DNA from: Thermoguttaceae bacterium
GTDB lineage: Bacteria; Planctomycetota; Planctomycetia; Pirellulales; Thermoguttaceae
DNA length: 45,880 bases
Direction: 5' to 3'
NCBI GenBank assembly: GCA_017652805.1
Contig: JAGCAH010000020.1
Span: 1 to 45,880 of the forward strand
Both the position numbers and the translations under genes were made by a program. Of the stretch, positions 33,834-42,358 are shown one piece after another; position 1 is the stretch's first letter, and the number at the start of each line of letters is the position of its first letter. The notes beneath the pieces were generated by a model. That model ran no database searches. It was not told the DNA's origin and was given only the letters and a program-made list of their open reading frames with translations.

Positions 33834-35098
33834 AACAGATCAAACTCCGCGTCCGCAAGGGAAACGAACAGCGCGTCAACAGCGATCGCCGCCCTGGCCG
33901 GGGGATAGACGAATTCGTCATGATCGGATTCAATCGAAAGGAGCCAGTTGGCGGAAAGAAAACCGCGGTCAATCCCCGTAACGTCCCCGTCTCCGTTGAC
34001 ATCGGCATAGTAGGCGAAATTGTCTTCTCCTTCGCTGGTGAGCCATTTCGAGGAAAGTATAGCCCGGTCCCCTCCGGAGACATCGCCGTCGCCGTTCAGA
34101 TCGACCGGACAGACGTAAAACGACCTGACCGCGCTCCAATTCGAATTCGTGTAGCTTCCGCTGCCGAGCGCGCGAACGCGGTAACTTTCCAAACGGCCGT
34201 AAGTCAGTCCGGTGACAACCGCCGAGAGATCAGTCGTCACCAGGCTGTTCCACGAGAGTCCGTCGGCCGACCAGGCCAATTCGTAGGACGAGGCATTGGC
34301 GACGGCGCTCCAGGTGATCTCATGGCGATTTGCACCGTGCGAGACATAAAGTCCTCCCCGACCGGTTCTGATGGAGGGAACGGCTAACGGTTCCGCTCCA
34401 CCGGTAACCGTCACCGAGGCGTCTCCGAATGAGATCTCCGACGATGCGAGCGTACCGACGCCGAGCCGCGCCAGGTTGAACGCTTCATTCTCAGCGCCGT
34501 TATAGGTCGGCGTTCCGGCCTGGATCGAACCAACCCCCTCCCCGGTCGCCATAAAACTGACCGTTCCCAAAAGAGCCCAGGAATCGACGGCCAACGACGT
34601 CTCTCCCGGAGAGGACATCCCGCCGGCCATCGCCACCCGGCCAGATTGTTCAAGAACGGCATAGTCGGCCAGATTCGAAAACAGTTCGCCGGGAATCCAG
34701 AGACCGGCTTCAAAAACCGATTCGGTGTAGGTCAGATCAAGATACCCGCCAACCGCCGCCTGAGAGCTTCCGTCGGTATTTTTAATCCAGATCTGGGCGT
34801 AAAGAATATCGTCAGTTTGGGCAACCGTCACCGACTCCTCGAGTACGTCGGTCTGCGAGACAACGGAAGTGGAATAGGAAATCACGAGTGCAACGTCCAG
34901 CTTGGAGGTCGAATCCGCCTCCGTCATCTGGGGGAGATCGGGTTCCGGAACGCTTTGAGAAACAAGTTCGACCGGGGCACAGTCTTCACCCCCTGCCAGA
35001 ACGGCCGGGAGGACTCTTGTTTCGAGCTCTTCGAGACGGCATCGGCGGGGACGGTAATTTTGGGAACCGGATTTGAAAGAATCAAAGAGTTTCGGCAT
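33830..35098 (-). CDS. Surface protein with LEPR-like motif, cohesin-like, Fn3 and dockerin modules
   Basis: 422 residues. The N-terminus RRCRLEELETRVLPAV (about 18-33) is a variant of the LExLExRxLLA motif that marks many exported planctomycete proteins. A beta-rich region (about 70-235: ILYAQIWIKNTDG, YLDLTYTESVFEAG, LLGTVSFMATGEG) resembles cohesin-type sandwich domains. A fibronectin type III domain follows (EITWSAVANASSYELAWSAD). Two dockerin type I calcium loops come at about 332-386 (DLNGDGDVSGGDRAIL, DVNGDGDVTGIDRGFL). Likely exported and surface-associated; no catalytic domain seen. AGGA lies 8 bases before the ATG at 35098; the longer frame to 35203 lacks an RBS. Confidence 0.82.
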   Translation of the reverse strand: MPKLFDSFKSGSQNYRPRRCRLEELETRVLPAVLAGGEDCAPVELVSQSVPEPDLPQMTEADSTSKLDVALVISYSTSVVSQTDVLEESVTVAQTDDILYAQIWIKNTDGSSQAAVGGYLDLTYTESVFEAGLWIPGELFSNLADYAVLEQSGRVAMAGGMSSPGETSLAVDSWALLGTVSFMATGEGVGSIQAGTPTYNGAENEAFNLARLGVGTLASSEISFGDASVTVTGGAEPLAVPSIRTGRGGLYVSHGANRHEITWSAVANASSYELAWSADGLSWNSLVTTDLSAVVTGLTYGRLESYRVRALGSGSYTNSNWSAVRSFYVCPVDLNGDGDVSGGDRAILSSKWLTSEGEDNFAYYADVNGDGDVTGIDRGFLSANWLLSIESDHDEFVYPPARAAIAVDALFVSLADAEFDLL

Positions 35099-35221
35099 AA
35101 AGATTCCTGCAGAGCTTCTCAGAACCGGGCTCGGCAACAGAACACACCGACGCGAAACGCCCAGTAGCGCAAGATTGGAGTGCGGCGAACCCGTAAAACG
35201 CACCCTTAAGTCCTTCTAGCT

Positions 35222-35249
35222 ATTCTATAAAAAAAACCGCGCCTTGCAA
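35222..35249 (-). promoter_or_regulatory. Candidate promoter of the dockerin-YdjY pair
   Basis: On the minus strand TTGCAA (35244-35249), 16-base spacer, TAGAAT (35222-35227), giving a leader of about 120 bases. Confidence 0.4.
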
Positions 35250-35319
35250 GTGATTTTCAAGCCGTCACGACGCGAAAGGCGAAAAACAGTCTTTTGCGGA
35301 GGAGAACGGTTTCAGGGAC

Positions 35320-35347
35320 TTGCGCAAACTTTCAGCCGTTATATAAT
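35320..35347 (+). promoter_or_regulatory. Promoter of the acidic-protein/HD operon
   Basis: TTGCGC (35320-35325), 16-base spacer, perfect TATAAT (35342-35347). Leader about 40 bases to the ATG at 35394. Confidence 0.62.
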
Positions 35348-35393
35348 CCTCCTGGGTTTTCTGGTTCCACTCAACACCGGATCAGTAGCAGAA

Positions 35394-35735
35394 ATGAAAA
35401 AAGATACTTCCAAGCATAATTCTCATCGGTCGTTCGACGAGGCATCTGAGTTTGAAATTTCAACACACGCCGATCATATCAGCGCCTACTACAACGATCC
35501 TTCCGCAATCAACGACGGCGATAACGAAGACGACGGGCTCGACGACTTTGATGACGACGATTTCGACGACGACTTCGACGCCGATTTCGAGGAGCTCCCC
35601 GACGACGAAGACGATGATCTTTTCGACGACGATGAAACGGAATCCGAAGATGACGACGAAGACGAAAACTACGACGAGGATTTCGACGACCTGAACTCCG
35701 ACGAAAACACCTTTGACGACGAAGACGACGAGTGA
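35394..35735 (+). CDS. Small, extremely acidic protein of unknown function
   Basis: 113 residues. The first 40 residues are mixed and hold all the basic residues (K2, K3, K7, R12). From residue 41 to the end, 49 of 73 residues are Asp or Glu, with regularly placed Phe/Leu (DDFDDDDFDDDFDADFEELP). It should be disordered or bind cations or basic proteins. Superficially like the acidic tail of the Firmicutes RNA polymerase delta subunit, but no delta domain is present. The start at 35394 follows a good promoter; a longer frame from 35244 would run across the promoter and is rejected. Its stop overlaps the GTG start of the HD gene. The one-sided GAC/GAT codon use makes the antisense strand look open too. 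Confidence 0.68.
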   Translation: MKKDTSKHNSHRSFDEASEFEISTHADHISAYYNDPSAINDGDNEDDGLDDFDDDDFDDDFDADFEELPDDEDDDLFDDDETESEDDDEDENYDEDFDDLNSDENTFDDEDDE

Positions 35736-37186
35736 CACTTTCCCCTTTTAATGCGCTCGCTATTCCCGAAATCGCGGGGCTCGATTCACGTGTCTCCCTG
35801 ATCCGCATTCCTCCGGAACTTGATGTCCCGCTGACGCCGAGGGTTCGGAAAATCATCGACGCTCCCGAATTCCGGCGTCTGGCCGAAATCACCCAGCTCG
35901 GGCTGGTCTCCCTCGTCTATCCCGGCGCCCGGCACACCCGATTCGAACATTCGCTCGGCGTTTACCGTCTTTCCCTTCTTTTCCTCCGCCGCCTGGCCAA
36001 CGATCCGCGCTTCGCACAGACCGTGCATCTTGACGACGTCCCGGTTCTGATCGCCGCGGCGCTTCTTCACGATATCGGACACTGGCCCTGCTGCCACCTG
36101 ATCGAAGACCTTGAACTTCCGGGAATCCGCCATCACGAATCGATCGCCGAACGCTTCATCACCAGAGGAAGAATCGGAACGATTCTCCGTAACGATTGGA
36201 ATATTGATCCGCAAGACGTTCTGACCCTTCTCGAAAAGGCTCCGGTCAAACGCCGTCCCGACGATACCGATTCCGAATATCAGCGGAGGAGTAAGGTGTA
36301 TCGGCTCTTTATGTCGATCATCTCCGGTCCGATCGATATCGATAAGATGGACTACCTTCTGCGCGACAGTATCGGTTGCGGCGTCCCCTACGGCCACCAT
36401 TTCGACCAGGAACGGCTGATCGGCTGTCTCTGTCTCAACGAGGCCGGCGACGGTCTTGCGATCAGCGACAAGGGAAGAACCGCCGCCGAGCTGATGGTCT
36501 TCGCGCGGTATGTGATGTTCAGCGAAGTCTATTGGCATCACACCGTTCGCGCCGCTACCGTCATGTTTCAACGGGCCTTCGAGATTCTGTGGTCTCACTA
36601 CCCGAAAAGGGAATCGTTGGTCGAAACCGCGCTGGAAACCCCTTTTGAAAACTGGCTTCAAATCTTGCGAAGCTTTTGCGAATCATCCCTTCAGGACGCC
36701 ACCCTTCCGGAGCGGACCCGGCTCGACTGCGCCGACGCACTCCGCCTTCTCGGAGGGATCTTCTCGGCGCGGCGGACTATTTACAAGAGAGTTCGTCAGA
36801 TCAGTGTCATGGAAGCGCCCGAGATTTACGCGATCCTGGCGGGCCGTCCCTATCCCGTCCTTCGTCAGTTCACCAATTACCTGGTCGAGGAGATCCGTCA
36901 AAGCGCTCCCGAAACCCTCGGCGGGCGTGAGAGCGACATTCTCGTCGACTCCCCCCCGCTGGCAAAAGAGATTGAATTTCGAATTTCGGTCTTCTATCCC
37001 AACGAAAAGAAATATCGGCCGCTTCAGGATGTCTCGCCGGTCGTTCGCGCCCTGGCCGACGAACAGTTTGAACACCACGTCAAAAAGATCCGCATCTTCG
37101 CCGCGATCGAAATTGCCGAGTCGCTCCGCAAAATTCCGAATCTTGACGACCTGATCCGAAAAGCCGCCGCGAAAGTCGCTCAGTAG
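35732..37186 (+). CDS. HD-domain phosphohydrolase (dNTPase/SAMHD1-like)
   Basis: 484 residues. The HD metal site is seen as HTRFEHSLGVYRL (H73), AALLHDIGHWPCCH (H113, D114) and, further on, SGPIDIDKMDYLLRDS with the late aspartate and the DKxDYLxRD signature of COG1078-type proteins. These hydrolyse dNTPs or other phosphoesters in the cytoplasm. The substrate is unproven, and roles in dNTP balance or nucleotide signalling are both possible. Starts with GTG inside the acidic protein's stop (GTGA), so expression is tied to that gene. Its 3' end overlaps an inverted repeat. Confidence 0.85.
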   Translation: MTLSPFNALAIPEIAGLDSRVSLIRIPPELDVPLTPRVRKIIDAPEFRRLAEITQLGLVSLVYPGARHTRFEHSLGVYRLSLLFLRRLANDPRFAQTVHLDDVPVLIAAALLHDIGHWPCCHLIEDLELPGIRHHESIAERFITRGRIGTILRNDWNIDPQDVLTLLEKAPVKRRPDDTDSEYQRRSKVYRLFMSIISGPIDIDKMDYLLRDSIGCGVPYGHHFDQERLIGCLCLNEAGDGLAISDKGRTAAELMVFARYVMFSEVYWHHTVRAATVMFQRAFEILWSHYPKRESLVETALETPFENWLQILRSFCESSLQDATLPERTRLDCADALRLLGGIFSARRTIYKRVRQISVMEAPEIYAILAGRPYPVLRQFTNYLVEEIRQSAPETLGGRESDILVDSPPLAKEIEFRISVFYPNEKKYRPLQDVSPVVRALADEQFEHHVKKIRIFAAIEIAESLRKIPNLDDLIRKAAAKVAQ

Positions 37187-37216
37187 ACATAAGTCGGTTT
37201 TCGTTTACTGAGCGAC
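37175..37216. repeat. 11-bp inverted repeat between convergent HD and foldase genes
   Basis: GTCGCTCAGTA (37175-37185) and TACTGAGCGAC (37206-37216), perfect, with a 20-base loop; the left arm contains most of the HD gene stop codon. Neither side has a strong T-run, so it may be a weak two-way terminator or an RNA 3'-end stabiliser. Confidence 0.5.
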
Positions 37217-37230
37217 AGACAAGTCTCCCC

Positions 37231-39153
37231 TCACTTTGTGTCCTGATCCGCCGCACGGCTCTCTTGCAGGGATTCGGGAGCAGGCTGTCCCGCCGTTTGC
37301 GGGGTACTTTTCTGCCCAGTGAGGAAGTTGTTGATCGTCGAACGCTTGTACAGATCGGCGACATACTGCCGAGCGGCAAGAAACTCTTTCTTCTGGCGGA
37401 CGCTCGTCTGCAACGTCTCTTTCGCATCGTCGAACGAAATTTCCTGCGGAGGAATAATCTCCTGGCAGTAGAGGATGACAAACGAGTTTCGGTCGATCTG
37501 AATCACACCCGAAAGTTCGCCCGGCTTGAGCGAAAACGCCTCTTCTTCCAAGGTCGGCATTCCGCCGTTTTTCACAATCGGCGCGATCCGGCCGCGCATC
37601 TGCCGGCTTCCCGGTTCGGCGGAGTATTTCGCAGCCAAATCGCCGAAGACCTCTTCAAGAGATCGGTTCTCCTTTGCCGGAAGCGTTCGCGCTTTCTGCC
37701 AGGCCTCCTGGGCCAGACGCTGATCCTGAACAAAGATCCCGAGGCACTGAACTTTTTCTCCGAAGTTCGCCTCGAAGCTCTTCTGTAGGTCCTCGTCGGT
37801 CACCTTCACCAACGGCTCCGAGAGTTTACGAATCGCCACCTCGGGCCAGACAATGTTCGTCCGATAAACTTTCTCCGAAAAGTGGGTCGCTTCAAGCTCT
37901 CGCTTCAAATACGCCTCGATGTTCGGTTTCCCGTCTGGGAGAGGGTAAGTCGTTTCGGCGGCTTTGATCCAAATTTCGGTGTCGATATCCTGTTCGGTGA
38001 TCGTCACATTCAGTTTTTTGAGTTCCTGACGGAGAAGGGCAAAAAGGATCAGTCCTTCCAAGTCTTGCCGGGCATAAAGTTCAAGACTCTTATCGACAAC
38101 CGATTCGAGCGAGATCGACTGACCGCTGACCAACGCCGCGGTATTCGGATACTTTTGCATCAGTTCCGGATCCCCCAGCACGTTAACCACGTCCGCTTCC
38201 TTTCCCAACTTTTCAAAGAGGGCATTGGCGACCGATTTGAGCTTTTCATCGGCCGCACGCGAACGGAGAACGCTTTTGATCTCATCGATCTTCTCCTGCG
38301 GCACAACTGAATCGTAACGATTCTCGCACTTAAAGATGATATACTCATTTTCCGGTCCGTACGGGCCGACCACATCCGAAATATCGCCGGGGTTCATCGA
38401 GAAAAAGAGATCTTCGAGCTTGGGATCCGAAAATGTGTAGCGACGGATCGGCTGCATCCGTCCCTTGTTCGAAGCGGTCAGCATATCGGTCGACTCATTC
38501 TTGGCGACGTCGCCGAACGAATCGGGATCGGCGGCAACCCGCGTATGAATCTCATCGGCCTTTTCTTTGGTTTTGACCGTGATCTGCTGAATCACGACCG
38601 AAGGGCCGTAACTTTTTAGATATTCCCGTTCGAGCTCTTCATCGGAAACTTCGATCTCCGGGGCGACCAGTGCCTGCAATGCAAGCCGGGGCCAAATCAC
38701 CTCGTCGGCATACTGTTTCGGCGGCATCCCGTTCTGATCCTTGATCAGTTCGGTAAACTGATCAACGGACAGATGGTTTGACTTGGCGAGCCGCTCGATC
38801 TCGGCGTTGACTTCATCGCGGGTGATCGTCACCTGTCGTCTTTTGCATTCGGCCAGCACCAGGGCGCGGTTTTCGATCCGTTCCAGGACTTCCGCCCCAT
38901 GGACGCGCAGGGACTCAGCCTCCAGGTCGTCGGCGGTGATCTTCTGACCGTTCACCTCGGCAACCACCTCGGGAAGGAGCGTCTTTTTCTGCTGATGAAT
39001 CGGATTTGAATCGGCCACGCGGGAAACGGCGTTTTCCGCCGGTGTTCCACCCTGTGCCAGAAGGCACGTCGTCGGCAGCGCAAACAAAATCAAAAAGAGG
39101 AGCATCGCCGAAAGAGGCAAGCGCCAGAGAGAGCGACTTTGATATTTCCGCAT
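37231..39153 (-). CDS. Exported SurA/PpiC-like peptidyl-prolyl isomerase with two parvulin regions
   Basis: 640 residues. Signal sequence RLPLSAMLLFLILFALPTTC with a possible lipobox-like Cys at its end (TTCLLAQGG). A SurA_N-like helical region (VVAEVNGQKITADDLEAES) is followed by a parvulin-like region (VVIQQITVKTKEKADEIHTR to DVVGPYGPENEYIIFKCE). A second helical plus parvulin-like unit follows (VQCLGIFVQDQRLAQEAWQK to GELSGVIQIDRNSFVILYC). Likely a periplasmic foldase or chaperone for exported proteins. Isomerase activity is uncertain because parvulin active-site residues are not clear in either copy. Start 39153 has AAGGA about 9 bases upstream; an ATG seven codons before it does not. Confidence 0.78.
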   Translation of the reverse strand: MRKYQSRSLWRLPLSAMLLFLILFALPTTCLLAQGGTPAENAVSRVADSNPIHQQKKTLLPEVVAEVNGQKITADDLEAESLRVHGAEVLERIENRALVLAECKRRQVTITRDEVNAEIERLAKSNHLSVDQFTELIKDQNGMPPKQYADEVIWPRLALQALVAPEIEVSDEELEREYLKSYGPSVVIQQITVKTKEKADEIHTRVAADPDSFGDVAKNESTDMLTASNKGRMQPIRRYTFSDPKLEDLFFSMNPGDISDVVGPYGPENEYIIFKCENRYDSVVPQEKIDEIKSVLRSRAADEKLKSVANALFEKLGKEADVVNVLGDPELMQKYPNTAALVSGQSISLESVVDKSLELYARQDLEGLILFALLRQELKKLNVTITEQDIDTEIWIKAAETTYPLPDGKPNIEAYLKRELEATHFSEKVYRTNIVWPEVAIRKLSEPLVKVTDEDLQKSFEANFGEKVQCLGIFVQDQRLAQEAWQKARTLPAKENRSLEEVFGDLAAKYSAEPGSRQMRGRIAPIVKNGGMPTLEEEAFSLKPGELSGVIQIDRNSFVILYCQEIIPPQEISFDDAKETLQTSVRQKKEFLAARQYVADLYKRSTINNFLTGQKSTPQTAGQPAPESLQESRAADQDTK

Positions 39154-39253
39154 AATCCATCCTTCGAATCGCATTAAAGAAACAGCCGCGTCCTCACTCC
39201 GTGTGCGGGCAAACGACGAGGGATTTTAGTCAATTGAGAAAAAAAGGGCAAGG

Positions 39254-39493
39254 TCAATTGCTTCTCTTCAGAAGTCGTTCGGCAGCCAGAAAAAGGATCA
39301 AGCCCCAGAGAACCGCCGCCCACAAAACAAAAAAGATTTTTGCCGAGCAGAGAAAAAAACTTTTCGCGGCGAGATCTCCCGCACCGCCGAAAATAAATCC
39401 CAAAGCGCCGAGAAAAACTCCGATAATGGGAAACGTAACGGCCAAAAGCCAGAAAACGAGAAGCAAGCGGTGTAAAAAACGGGAGAATTCCAT
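39254..39493 (-). CDS. Possible small membrane protein
   Basis: 79 residues with two long hydrophobic segments (LLLVFWLLAVTFPIIGVFLG and FFVLWAAVLWGLILFLAA) and basic ends (RFLHRL, ERLLKRSN), as expected of a real two-pass membrane protein. GCAGG lies about 5 bases before the ATG. It fills most of the 430-base gap between the foldase and the esterase-like gene, upstream of the foldase on the same strand. No family recognised. Confidence 0.42.
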   Translation of the reverse strand: MEFSRFLHRLLLVFWLLAVTFPIIGVFLGALGFIFGGAGDLAAKSFFLCSAKIFFVLWAAVLWGLILFLAAERLLKRSN

Positions 39494-39521
39494 TTTACCT
39501 GCGTCCCGATTATCCTATAAT
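39493..39521 (+). promoter_or_regulatory. Candidate promoter of the esterase-like gene
   Basis: TTTTAC (39493-39498), 17-base spacer, TATAAT (39516-39521). Leader about 55 bases. The -35 is weak but the -10 is perfect. Confidence 0.45.
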
Positions 39522-39583
39522 GGTCCCTATACCGGAGTCCGAACAACAACATCGTCCACCAACCGACAGTACCGGCAGATGAC

Positions 39584-42004
39584 ATGACGATTATACAAAA
39601 ATTCCTAAATCCTCTCCATACCCCCCTTTTTATCATTCTGGGAGGGTTCGCGCTCTTGTTTCTTTCCGAAACGGGCGACGCGGCCTCGTCGCGCGTCACC
39701 ATGAAAGACGGCCGGGTTCTGACCGGTGAAATCGCTCCGATCGAAAGTGTCGCGGTCAATCCGAACAACCGAAAGTCCGGCGGCGATCAGACCGTTGAAA
39801 AGATCGTGGTCATTGACGATCAGCTCCGTCTGATCTACGTCCCGAAAAATCTCATTCTCGATATCGCCCAAGACGATCTGGGCGCCTCGGCCGAGATTTT
39901 TCGGTTCCGTCAGCCGATCTTCCGGTCAAGCTCTCAGGCCGCCGTTTCACTTGGCGCCTACAAAACAACCGAACCGTTCGACCCGTTCGGACGACGGACC
40001 ATCTATTTTAACGGGACTCCGCTGATCCAGGGGATCACCGAAATCGCTCCGGGCTACGTCCGTGCGCAGGGAATCAACATGGGGATCGATATGCGCTTCT
40101 CTCCCCATTCGTTTCGGCGTGATTTCCTCTCCTCCATGATCCGCAAGGCGATCGATCCCGAATCCCTTTCCGACCGACTTCGGATCTATCTTTTCTACAC
40201 CCAGGCCGAACTTTTTGAAGAGGCTGCCGCCGAACTGGAAGAGATCATCCGCGATTTCAAAGACAAGCCGGAAAACACCGAACAGCTGGACGCCGGACTT
40301 CGAATGATCCGACAGCTTTCCGCCACGCGTCTGGTTGACGAACTGAAACTTCGACGCGACGCCGGGCAGCACCGGAACGTCCGCTCTCTGATTGAGGAGT
40401 TCTCGAATGAAAATATTTCTACCGATCTGACCCAGTCGGTCCGTGCGCTGGCCCGCCAGTACGACGAAGAGGACGAAAAGAAGGGGCGGATTCTGGACGA
40501 ACTCCGTCGGATGACCGACACTCTGACGAACGAGGATCAGAAACGGGAGGCCTCGGCGATTCTCGACGAAATCGCCCGTGAGCTCAATCCGAACACCTCG
40601 AATCGATTTGCGGAATTCCTCCTTTCCCTAAACGACGAAAGTCTCAGCGACGAACAACGCCTGGCAATCGGAATCTCGGGATGGCTCGCCGGAAACGCGG
40701 GGACGGACAATCGTCTGGAACTGGCACTTTCGATGGTTCGCCTCCGGGATAAAATCAACGCCTACCTCATCGAGACCGCCCCGACGAAGCGTGCCGCGAT
40801 TCTCGAAGAGATCAAATCCGAAGAAGCGTCGACTCCTCTGGAAAACCCTGCGCGCGTTCTTCGGTACATGAAGCCTCCCCTCGAAACCGAACCGACCGAC
40901 CCGAGTCTCACGGGATTCTATCAGATCGAAGTTCCGTCGTTCGAAGAGGGAAAAACTTTCCAGTACCTGGTTCAGCTTCCTCCGGAATACGACCCGAACC
41001 GGAAATATCCGACGGTCGTCACCCTTCACGGAGAAAAGACAACCCCCCAAATGCAAATCGACTGGTGGGCCGGTTCCTGGAACGAAAAAACCGCCGATGA
41101 CGGGACGACACTGAAACAACGTTTCGGTCAGGGAACGCGGTTCGGCTATATCGTCGTCGCCCCCCGTTGGGCGAATGAGGAGGAGACGTATCACGGTTCG
41201 GGTGCCGAAACCGGAGCTGTCCTTTACGCGCTTCGCGACGCGATGCGCCGTTTTTCGATCGATACCGACCGCGTTTTTCTGAGCGGACATTCTGCCGGAG
41301 GAGACGCGGCATGGGATCTGGGACTTTCTCATCCCGACCTCTGGGCGGGGATCATCCCGATTTGCGGCAAGGCGATCCGCTACCCGTTCTATCTTCGTAA
41401 AAACGCCCGCTACGTCCCGGTTTATGCGGTCAACGGTGAACTCGACGGCGGAAAGACGTCGTTGAGCAAAGGGGTTCTCGACCCGGGAATGAATCAGGTT
41501 CACCCCTTCGACATGACATGCGTCGTCTTCCGCGGGCGCGGAAACGAGTCGTTCTCGGACGAGCTGATCCGTATCTTCGAATGGATGGGTTCCCGATCGC
41601 GCAACTTCTTCCCGAAAGAGCGTCTGACCGTCTATTCGATGCGTCCCTGGGATTACTACTTCTGGATGGCGGAGCTGGGAGATTTTCCGGAAAAGACGAT
41701 GATTCTTCCGATCAACTGGACTGTCGGAAAACTCCCGGCGAAATACTCCCCGGCCAAGACCGACATCATACCCGTTGCCGAAAATAAAATCAAAATCATC
41801 TCGTCGGCTCAAGCCTGTTCCATCTATCTCGCCCCTGAAATCGTCAATTTTGACCAAAGGATTGAAGTCACGTTCAACGGAAAACGGATGTCTCCCCCCA
41901 ACGGTGAAATCACGCCGAGTCTTGACATTCTTCTGGACGACGCGCGAACGCGCGCCGATCGCCTCCACCCGTTCCGCGCAAGACTCGATTACGAAAAAAA
42001 ATAG
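39584..42004 (+). CDS. Exported multidomain alpha/beta-hydrolase (esterase/PHB-depolymerase-like)
   Basis: 806 residues. Signal sequence LHTPLFIILGGFALLFLSET ending near GDAASS. Residues ~35-180 are beta-rich (VTMKDGRVLTGEIAPIESV), resembling planctomycete domains that read DGRxLxGxI. A helical stretch (~190-430) comes next. From ~445 an alpha/beta hydrolase has LPPEYDPNRKYPTVVTLHG, GTRFGYIVVAPRW, and the nucleophile elbow FLSGHSAGGDAAWDLGLSHP (GHSAGG), with YAVNGELDGG for a possible acid residue. Likely acts on an ester substrate outside the cytoplasm; the substrate is unknown. It is a single-gene unit: AT-rich spacer follows. Confidence 0.78.
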   Translation: MTIIQKFLNPLHTPLFIILGGFALLFLSETGDAASSRVTMKDGRVLTGEIAPIESVAVNPNNRKSGGDQTVEKIVVIDDQLRLIYVPKNLILDIAQDDLGASAEIFRFRQPIFRSSSQAAVSLGAYKTTEPFDPFGRRTIYFNGTPLIQGITEIAPGYVRAQGINMGIDMRFSPHSFRRDFLSSMIRKAIDPESLSDRLRIYLFYTQAELFEEAAAELEEIIRDFKDKPENTEQLDAGLRMIRQLSATRLVDELKLRRDAGQHRNVRSLIEEFSNENISTDLTQSVRALARQYDEEDEKKGRILDELRRMTDTLTNEDQKREASAILDEIARELNPNTSNRFAEFLLSLNDESLSDEQRLAIGISGWLAGNAGTDNRLELALSMVRLRDKINAYLIETAPTKRAAILEEIKSEEASTPLENPARVLRYMKPPLETEPTDPSLTGFYQIEVPSFEEGKTFQYLVQLPPEYDPNRKYPTVVTLHGEKTTPQMQIDWWAGSWNEKTADDGTTLKQRFGQGTRFGYIVVAPRWANEEETYHGSGAETGAVLYALRDAMRRFSIDTDRVFLSGHSAGGDAAWDLGLSHPDLWAGIIPICGKAIRYPFYLRKNARYVPVYAVNGELDGGKTSLSKGVLDPGMNQVHPFDMTCVVFRGRGNESFSDELIRIFEWMGSRSRNFFPKERLTVYSMRPWDYYFWMAELGDFPEKTMILPINWTVGKLPAKYSPAKTDIIPVAENKIKIISSAQACSIYLAPEIVNFDQRIEVTFNGKRMSPPNGEITPSLDILLDDARTRADRLHPFRARLDYEKK

Positions 42005-42098
42005 CTTTTCTCTCCTCCTGAAAACCCGTCGTCTGAGAACATTTAAAAAATGCATAAAATAAGCAAGAAAGAATGAATTTCCGGGAAAATTATCGATG

Positions 42099-42126
42099 TT
42101 GACACAGATGTTAAAATACCTATAAT
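42099..42126 (+). promoter_or_regulatory. Consensus sigma70 promoter P1 of the two-component operon
   Basis: Perfect TTGACA (42099-42104), 16-base spacer, perfect TATAAT (42121-42126). It is the best promoter in the window and lies 232 bases before the regulator's ATG. Confidence 0.75.
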
Positions 42127-42197
42127 ATGGTTTATTGGAAAAGATAACAACAATGTAGAGATTATTATTTTTCGATAAAACAGAAGGTTTATTGACC

Positions 42198-42226
42198 TTG
42201 AAAACAATCCGGGAAATAAATAAAAT
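42198..42226 (+). promoter_or_regulatory. Second promoter P2 of the two-component operon
   Basis: TTGAAA (42198-42203), 17-base spacer, TAAAAT (42221-42226), inside the P1 leader. Downstream lies a small symmetrical element, AAACA-GGGGG-TGTTT (42274-42288), that could be a protein-binding site. The whole gap 42005-42358 holds no gene. Confidence 0.5.
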
Positions 42227-42358
42227 AATCCCTATTGGGAGAATGTCCGAAAAAGTATTTTAGGAAACTTTGTAAACAGGGGGTGTTTGTTTCGATCGAT
42301 AAGATCTTTTGTTCATCGGAAGAGAAACCACCTAACGTAACAACACGAAGGAAAGACG

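Noticed and set aside
35244-35393. N-terminal extension of the acidic protein
   Set aside because: It would cross the strong promoter at 35320-35347 and lacks a start signal.
35460-35738. Val-rich minus-strand frame opposite the acidic gene
   Set aside because: Val and Ile codons are the complements of the Asp codon runs; the plus strand has the promoter and coupling to the HD gene.
40628-42055. 475-residue minus-strand frame inside the esterase-like gene
   Set aside because: Antisense shadow of a gene with clear signal peptide and hydrolase motifs.
42127-42358. A riboswitch in the regulator leader
   Set aside because: The leader is AT-rich with only a short symmetrical element; no conserved riboswitch core was recognised.
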